A stretch of 64,000 nucleotides of DNA. Source: VXRN01 sp963664365 (GTDB taxonomy: Bacteria; Chloroflexota; Dehalococcoidia; Lucifugimonadales; UBA1123). Of this stretch, positions 58,878-64,000 are shown in pieces (within the stretch, counting starts at the first letter, position 1; each line of letters starts with the position of its first letter). The position numbers were made by a program, and so were the translations under genes. The stretch covers positions 2,356,001-2,420,000 of the forward strand of contig OY761144.1 in NCBI GenBank assembly GCA_963664365.1, in the 5' to 3' direction. The notes below the pieces were generated by a model. It saw only the letters and a list, made by a program, of their open reading frames with translations. It had not been told where the DNA came from and ran no database searches.

Positions 58878-60095
58878 TCACCAGGCAGACGGGGCCCACG
58901 GCAGTAGTTCGTCGGAGAACATCATGTCGGCACGCCCCAGCGCGCCTTCCGAACGCTCTTCCACGAGTCCGGCACGCGCCAGCGTCGAGAAGCGGATCCC
59001 TCCCAGGTAGGTCGATCCCATCTCCTTCACGGGCATCACGATGTCCGGCGACTCGGTCGTGGGCGTGCATCGAGCGCCGTCCGGCCCTGCCTCCAGCTTC
59101 AATCGTCCCTCATTCCACGGACAGAACCGATCGGCCGTAAACTCGAACACCAGGCTCCCCTCTGTCCGGTACTTCCGCCCTTCCAGGGCCGCCCGCGCGT
59201 CCACCAGACGCAGCCAGTAGTTGTCCTGCACCTTCCGCCGCAGCCGGCGCGGGTCCGCCAGCATCCAGGGCATCGGATCGTCCAGCGGCCTCTTCTCCGC
59301 GATGAATTTCGTCCGCAGGTCCACGCTGAAGCAGAAGCGCCACAGCGCCGAGTAAGCCTCGTCCGTAACCGAAATCAGCTCATACACCTTCAGCGTATCG
59401 CCCTGGACTCTATAGATCGCGTACCCGTCGATCCGCCCGTCGCGGATGTACGCCACGTTGAAGTACGCGCTCATCCCCCGGCGCGGCCGCTCAGGGTCCG
59501 CCACGTAAAGGCCCCACTCCGCGCGCGTGCGCGTCACCACGCCCGGCCGCCCGGCCATCGCCCGATCGAACACCTCCGGGAACAGCTCGCCGACCTTTTC
59601 GGATGGTATGAACTCGGTATGCCCGCGAGGTTCGGCGGAGTCGGTGAACGCCGTGTACTGCCGGTCTATCTCCCAGTCCTCCCGAAAGCACGCCGTGCTG
59701 TAGCCGTACCTGCCGTATATTATCGTCTCAGAAGAGTTGAGGGCCGAAAGCGGCTCGCCCCACTCGTGAAAGTCCCTGAGCTGCATCTGCATCATGGACG
59801 TCAGGATCCCACGGCGCGTGTGCGTCGGCTGGACGCAAACGTGGCTGATCCCTCCCAGCGGCAGCCTGTCCCCCCCGGGCACCGAGATCGTCAACTTGTA
59901 CGAGTGGCTGGTGCCGACCATCTCGCTCCCGTCGATCGCCGCCACGCTCCGTTCGAACTCGGTCCACGGCGCGGCGCCCGTCACCGGGTGGTGCAGGGTC
60001 AGATTGATGCCCGGATCGCCTCCGAATCCGCGCCGCATCGCTCCCATCCACTCTTCGTATTCATCGACCGTGACCGGGCGCAACTCGATAGACAT
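58878..60095 (-). CDS. GNAT acetyltransferase, Eis-like
   Basis: A 405-residue protein. GGISHVCVQPTHTRRGILTS, then MMQMQLRDFHEWGEPLSALN, SSETIIYGRYGYSTA carries the acetyl-CoA loop and the Eis signature. A central domain and a C-terminal sterol-carrier-like domain (SLVFEFTADRFCPWNEGRLK) follow. The C-terminal residue that Eis uses as a base (carboxylate) corresponds to …LLPWAPSAW. Eis enzymes acetylate amines such as aminoglycosides; the true substrate here is unknown. GGAGAG supports the start. Confidence 0.85.
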   Translation of the reverse strand: MSIELRPVTVDEYEEWMGAMRRGFGGDPGINLTLHHPVTGAAPWTEFERSVAAIDGSEMVGTSHSYKLTISVPGGDRLPLGGISHVCVQPTHTRRGILTSMMQMQLRDFHEWGEPLSALNSSETIIYGRYGYSTACFREDWEIDRQYTAFTDSAEPRGHTEFIPSEKVGELFPEVFDRAMAGRPGVVTRTRAEWGLYVADPERPRRGMSAYFNVAYIRDGRIDGYAIYRVQGDTLKVYELISVTDEAYSALWRFCFSVDLRTKFIAEKRPLDDPMPWMLADPRRLRRKVQDNYWLRLVDARAALEGRKYRTEGSLVFEFTADRFCPWNEGRLKLEAGPDGARCTPTTESPDIVMPVKEMGSTYLGGIRFSTLARAGLVEERSEGALGRADMMFSDELLPWAPSAW

Positions 60096-60140
60096 GATCC
60101 ACTCTCCTTTGGTCTCGGACTGTCATTGATAACGTGTCGG

Positions 60141-63100
60141 TCATTCTGCCGGTTCGATTATATCCACTATCCGGTCGGCGGCGACATCCGTAATCTCTTG
60201 CCGCACTCCGCTCGGCCACTCGATAGAAATCTCGCTCACGCGCTGAGCACCGCCCAGTCCGAACTCGAGGTCGATGCTGTCCATCGATAGATAGCTGGAG
60301 CCTGCCCGCACCTCTTGCACCTGTACGATTGGAGCGTCTGACCCCGGCGCATAGTACTTCAGATATACGCGCGCCCCGACTCCGTCCGCGTTGCTTCCCG
60401 TTCCGTCGATTCCCATTCGACCTTGCAGGCGCAGCGTGATCCAGTGGTTGTCCCCGCCGCCATTTAGCCAGACGAACACGTTCCCTTCCGCCGGACGCGC
60501 CGACTCTCCCGGCTCGACCCAGACCGGGCCGCTGCTGTTGGTGCCGATCAGATCCACATAGCCGTCCCCGCTGATGTCGCCGTGAGCCAGGCCTTTGCCG
60601 TTTTCGTGCATACTTAGGCTGATCCTCTGACGCGCGGCGTCGAATCCGGGGTCCGCAGGGTCGAGGATAGAGTAGTCCACGTCAACGATGTCGAGAAGCC
60701 GCGCGCGGACGGTGATGTCCTCGAATCCGCCGCTTCCGTCGCCGCGCAGCATCCGCCCGGGAGACTCGATTATCTCTCCGCCCGGCCCCTCGCCTCGGTT
60801 GACCTCCGAGCCGAGCCAGTAGAGGTCCTGGTGGCCGTCGTTGTCGAAGTCGAAGAACGTTGTCCCGTATCCGAACTCATACGCTCCGAGGCCGGTGGGA
60901 ACGGGCCATCCTGCGGCGATGTTCGCCTCATTCAGCGCGAGCGGCGGCATGATGGGACTTGGCATTACGTCTGTCGATAGCGCCACGTCCCGGAAAAATC
61001 CGCGCAGACCGCCGTCCGGCGTGGTGGTCGTCCCATCGTTTCGGAGTAGGTAGTGCATACAGGTGGCCCATTCGAACCTGTCCGAGTAGCGGCAGTCGCC
61101 GCCGACCTGTTCCTTTGGCGGATGCAGACGCATGTTGGACCCCTGGTTCGTCACGAAAACGTCGAGGTCCTGGTCGCCGTCATAGTCGCCGACGGCGAAT
61201 CCCATCCAGTTGCCCACCGCGTCTATGCCAATCTCATCGGCGACCGGAGTGAACCGGACGTCGCCTGCCGACGAGTCGTTCCTGTACAGGTGCAGCCTAT
61301 CGCCGTCGTCGGCAACCCACAAGTCCTGGTCACCGTCAGTATCGTAGTCGAAGAACAGCACGGCGAGCGTCCTGCCCGTCGGATCGCCGATACGATTTCC
61401 GAGCCGGTCCAAACGGGTCGGATCGTAACCCTCGAACTCGGCGCCCGTGTCGGGGTCGGTGAACACGATTGGGTTCCCTTCCGGGTCGAGCAGCCTGATC
61501 TGCCCTCCCCTAACTCCCGCCTCCTCGGACATTTCACGGAAAGTGAGGTCTCCATTGTTAACGTAGAGCAGGTTGAACTGTCCATGATGCGATGGGTGAT
61601 CCAGGCCGTGGAAGTCCATGTCGGTGAAGTTGCCGACGTATATGTCCAGCCAGCCATCGTTGTCCACGTCCGCGCACGCGATGCTGCCCGCTGACCGCAC
61701 GTTCAGATCGTCGCCGAATGCCGTCTCGGTTATGTCCCTGAATGTTCCGTCCCCATTGTTTAGGAAGAGACGGTCGATCATCGCCTCACGGTCCCGAATG
61801 GCGGCGGGCGTGTCTCCAAGCGACGACCTGAAGTCCATCCCGTCCCCGAGGTGGAGACCTCCCAGGTAGGCGAGGCCGCGAGCCCCAACATAGAGGTCCT
61901 GGAAACCATCGTTATTAATGTCGCAGGCGACGGCGCCGCTGCTGTTGCTTTCGACCGCCGCGACCCCGGCCTCTACCGAGACGTTCTTGAAAGTACCGTC
62001 TCCCTCGTTGCGGTAGAGGAAGTTGTCTCGCTCGACCTCGGACGTGAGGAAGAAGTCAAGGTCGCCGTCTCGGTCGAAGTCGAATACAACCGCCGCTGGG
62101 TGATAGTTCAGCAGGCCCTGCCCTTCGGACAGCGCCCAGGGCGCGATGTTCGTAAAGGGCATTATGCCGTCCACAGGCTCGCTGGCTATGACGCCGGGTG
62201 TGGGGCCACTTTGCAACTCAGTCGCGGCAGGTCGCTCGGCGACCTGCGAGTCACTCGATAAGCCGGCTATGGGCGTCGGACGCATACTTGGCAGGGGCGC
62301 CTCGAAGCGCGTACCTGTCGAAGCGGCCACAGTGTCGGTTGCCAATCCGCCCCCACCGAATAGCGGATGTATCACCAGAACGGCCAGGCCGCCGACAATC
62401 CCAAGCGTCCACGTCGCCGTGACAAGCGTGGCCACCGCCCTTCTCGGCAGGATCTTGGCCAGACCCCAGAATGTTACGGGACCGCCCGCCGCGGCGGTGA
62501 ACAGCAGGGTCGCCGCAGGGCCGACCCCCATTCCGACCAGCAGAAGCGCCGCCACCAGCGGAATCTCGAACAGCAGCGGCACGTTGATCAGGATTCCAAG
62601 GGTCGCCGCCACCGCTATTCCCGTCAGGTTGTCTCCCAAGAATCTGGAAACCGTATCCGGGCTGACCCACTGAAGCGCAAGCGCGCTGGCGAATCCGGCC
62701 AGCACCATCACCGGTCCGAGCTTGATCAGATAGCCCAGGCTTGCTCTCAGCCAGTCTCGGAGTCCTTCCCCGATGGCCGTCTTCCATGTTGTCCCGACGC
62801 GGGCCTCAGGATCGATGTCCACGTGGAGGCCCATAGTCCTCCCGCCGCGCGCTCCGACAACCGCCGCGACCAGCGGGCCTAGCAGCAACGCGCCCACAAG
62901 GCTGACCGCGATCCGAGCGCCGCCGATCATCGGCGAGAATACCATCGCCACCATGATGATCGCGGGCAGATTCAGCGTAGAAGAGCCTTGAACAATCGCG
63001 ACCGTCGTCTCGATGCTCGATCCCCTTCCCCGAAACGCGGCTGATATAGGGACAATGCACGCCGAGCATAGGTTCATCGCAGGCCCGACTATCAGGCCCT

Positions 63101-63446
63101 TGAGAGAGCCGCGCAGCCCCTGGCCCGACAGCGCTCTGCCGTGGCCGCTCGGAAATAGGAACGCCTCCGTAACACCGGCGACTAGGAAAGCGAACGTCAT
63201 ACCCAGAGCGACGAGCCTGAGATAGGTAACCGACGTTTCCCACCACCGCGTGAGCAATGGGGTGTCAGGGCGCGTCTCCACGCAGAATCCCTGGAAGCAC
63301 TGCTCCTCGGTCGCGGTCGCTTCGGCAAGGTCGGCCCGTACCGTGTCCAGCTTTGGGATACGGTTGAATATCAGGAACAGCGTCAGAAGCACGACCAGCA
63401 GGCAGACGCCCACCGCGCGCTTCTTGCTGAGAGCAGATTCGAACAT
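60141..63446 (-). CDS. fusion of a DUF318-type permease with an FG-GAP/VCBS propeller and UnbV (ASPIC) domain
   Basis: An 1,101-residue protein. Residues 1-365 have about 8-10 TM segments and the permease motif MNLCSACIVPISAAFRGRGS followed by STLNLPAI, as in ArsP/DUF318 metal(loid) permeases. A linker leads to repeated FG-GAP/VCBS calcium-type motifs (AVVFDFDRDGDLDFF; ACADVDNDGWLDIYVGNF; AVGDYDGDQDLDVFVTNQ; FFDFDNDGHQDLYWLG), spanning about 440-980. The end is an ASPIC/UnbV domain (NGGGDNHWITLRLQG; EVRAGSSYLSMDSIDLEFGL). The two halves are normally separate proteins. No stop or frame change lies between them. Confidence 0.85.
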   Translation of the reverse strand: MFESALSKKRAVGVCLLVVLLTLFLIFNRIPKLDTVRADLAEATATEEQCFQGFCVETRPDTPLLTRWWETSVTYLRLVALGMTFAFLVAGVTEAFLFPSGHGRALSGQGLRGSLKGLIVGPAMNLCSACIVPISAAFRGRGSSIETTVAIVQGSSTLNLPAIIMVAMVFSPMIGGARIAVSLVGALLLGPLVAAVVGARGGRTMGLHVDIDPEARVGTTWKTAIGEGLRDWLRASLGYLIKLGPVMVLAGFASALALQWVSPDTVSRFLGDNLTGIAVAATLGILINVPLLFEIPLVAALLLVGMGVGPAATLLFTAAAGGPVTFWGLAKILPRRAVATLVTATWTLGIVGGLAVLVIHPLFGGGGLATDTVAASTGTRFEAPLPSMRPTPIAGLSSDSQVAERPAATELQSGPTPGVIASEPVDGIMPFTNIAPWALSEGQGLLNYHPAAVVFDFDRDGDLDFFLTSEVERDNFLYRNEGDGTFKNVSVEAGVAAVESNSSGAVACDINNDGFQDLYVGARGLAYLGGLHLGDGMDFRSSLGDTPAAIRDREAMIDRLFLNNGDGTFRDITETAFGDDLNVRSAGSIACADVDNDGWLDIYVGNFTDMDFHGLDHPSHHGQFNLLYVNNGDLTFREMSEEAGVRGGQIRLLDPEGNPIVFTDPDTGAEFEGYDPTRLDRLGNRIGDPTGRTLAVLFFDYDTDGDQDLWVADDGDRLHLYRNDSSAGDVRFTPVADEIGIDAVGNWMGFAVGDYDGDQDLDVFVTNQGSNMRLHPPKEQVGGDCRYSDRFEWATCMHYLLRNDGTTTTPDGGLRGFFRDVALSTDVMPSPIMPPLALNEANIAAGWPVPTGLGAYEFGYGTTFFDFDNDGHQDLYWLGSEVNRGEGPGGEIIESPGRMLRGDGSGGFEDITVRARLLDIVDVDYSILDPADPGFDAARQRISLSMHENGKGLAHGDISGDGYVDLIGTNSSGPVWVEPGESARPAEGNVFVWLNGGGDNHWITLRLQGRMGIDGTGSNADGVGARVYLKYYAPGSDAPIVQVQEVRAGSSYLSMDSIDLEFGLGGAQRVSEISIEWPSGVRQEITDVAADRIVDIIEPAE

Positions 63447-63570
63447 GGTTCCGATGTTGTCACTTCCTGTAACGCGAGTTTACATGCACGCGGACTCACT
63501 TTCAAACACTGACCGAGGCATGATAACCGAAAAACCCCGGCCACGGCCCCCGCGCCGTCCTGCTATAATC

Positions 63571-63579
63571 CATTCACCC
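63571..63579 (+). promoter_or_regulatory. extended -10 TGCTATAAT
   Basis: An extended -10 element lies 16 bases upstream of the ATG of the last gene, whose ribosome site is AGGAGGG. Confidence 0.55.
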
Positions 63580-63595
63580 AATCAGGAGGGCAACC

Positions 63596-64000
63596 ATGGT
63601 CACCGCAGCCAAGCTCACCTACCAAGACTACCTGAACGCCCCCGGAGACGAGCGCTACGAGCTTCTGGATGGAGAGTTGATTTTGGTCGCATCACCTAAC
63701 GAAAACCATCAGACCGCAAGCATAGCGTTGTCGTCGCGGATGTACTCGTTCGCAAAAGAGAATGACCTGGGCCGTGTCTTCCACGCGCCCTACGACGTCC
63801 TTTTCTCCGACTCCAACGTAGCGCAGCCCGATATCATGTTCATCTCCAAAGAGCGCGATCACATCAGGACGCCCGCCAACGTCCAGGGCGCGCCCGACTT
63901 CATCGTCGAAATCCTCTCCCCCTCATCCGCCCGCCACGACTGGGGATACAAGCGAGACCTCTACGCCAAGCACGAAGTCAAAGAGTACTGGATCATCGAC
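63596..64000 (+). CDS. Uma2 family endonuclease, 3' end outside the window
   Basis: The first 135 residues of a Uma2/DUF820 protein. LTYQDYLNAPGDERYELLDG, then ELILVASPNENHQ opens the family. AQPDIMFISKER carries the catalytic Asp, and GAPDFIVEILSPSSARHDWG, then YKRDLYAKHEVKEYWIID the Glu and the xxK region. The start is well supported by AGGAGGGCAACC. It is cut off by the window end. Confidence 0.88.
   Translation, partial: MVTAAKLTYQDYLNAPGDERYELLDGELILVASPNENHQTASIALSSRMYSFAKENDLGRVFHAPYDVLFSDSNVAQPDIMFISKERDHIRTPANVQGAPDFIVEILSPSSARHDWGYKRDLYAKHEVKEYWIID

Overview
The window is a GC-rich stretch of about 64 kb from what looks like a Chloroflexota genome of the SAR202 / Dehalococcoidia-like type. 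This assignment is inferred from gene content. The supporting content is two mandelate-racemase-type enolases, an LLM flavin oxidoreductase, CaiB/BaiF CoA transferases with a crotonase, several Gfo/Idh/MocA dehydrogenases, and peptide-ABC binding lipoproteins with a tandem 'VPGET' leader. No rRNA, integrase or CRISPR array is visible. Two tRNAs (Phe-GAA and Gly-GCC) lie at 57.8-58.0 kb.

Layout. 0-8.5 kb is accessory: a PIN-like protein, two enolases, a helical-repeat protein with terminase-small-subunit-like modules, a ThsB-like TIR protein coupled to a conserved unknown partner, a Uma2 nuclease and a HEPN gene pair. 8.6-18.8 kb holds an amidohydrolase, an MFS exporter, a giant FtsX-type permease, a VapBC-like pair, holB with a truncated PSP1 gene, an HNH nuclease and CvpA. 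18.8-20.8 kb is repeat-rich, with a frameshifted exported protein and a fragment of a P4-type primase. 20.8-27 kb carries a DUF1800/NHL pair, a small membrane-protein pair and an M16 protease.

27.2-40.4 kb is the most striking structure. A three-gene peptide/nickel-type ABC transporter operon (lipoprotein, DppB, DppC, no ATPase) occurs twice as facing inverted arms of about 4.6 kb. The arms keep the same promoter, leader and intergenic stem-loop, while the binding-protein bodies have diverged. The 4.0-kb core between them holds a phosphotransferase, an SDR, a Phd/Doc-type pair, an LLM oxidoreductase and element debris. 40.5-54.5 kb is mostly catabolic: a TcuA-like flavoprotein, tautomerases, an SBP56 protein, three MocA dehydrogenases with a GIY-YIG gene among them, a broken DUF3179 lipoprotein, two CoA transferases and a crotonase. 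54.5-64 kb has a second helical-repeat protein, a repeat cluster, DUF3224, an AroD fused to a truncated AroE N-domain, the tRNAs, an SDR, an Eis-like acetyltransferase, a 1,101-residue permease/FG-GAP/UnbV fusion and a partial Uma2 gene.

Unifying theme. Small dispersed repeats occur throughout and repeatedly touch genes: inside two coding sequences, at the stop codon of aroD, between duplicated permease genes and around a frameshifted gene. Four loci share a near-consensus CCCCTTGACA-N17/18-TAtacT/TATCAT promoter. Three of these drive phage- or satellite-like genes and one heads a degenerate copy. The most promising candidates for an undescribed system are the TIR/partner pair, the HEPN/partner pair and the family of TTGACA-driven elements.
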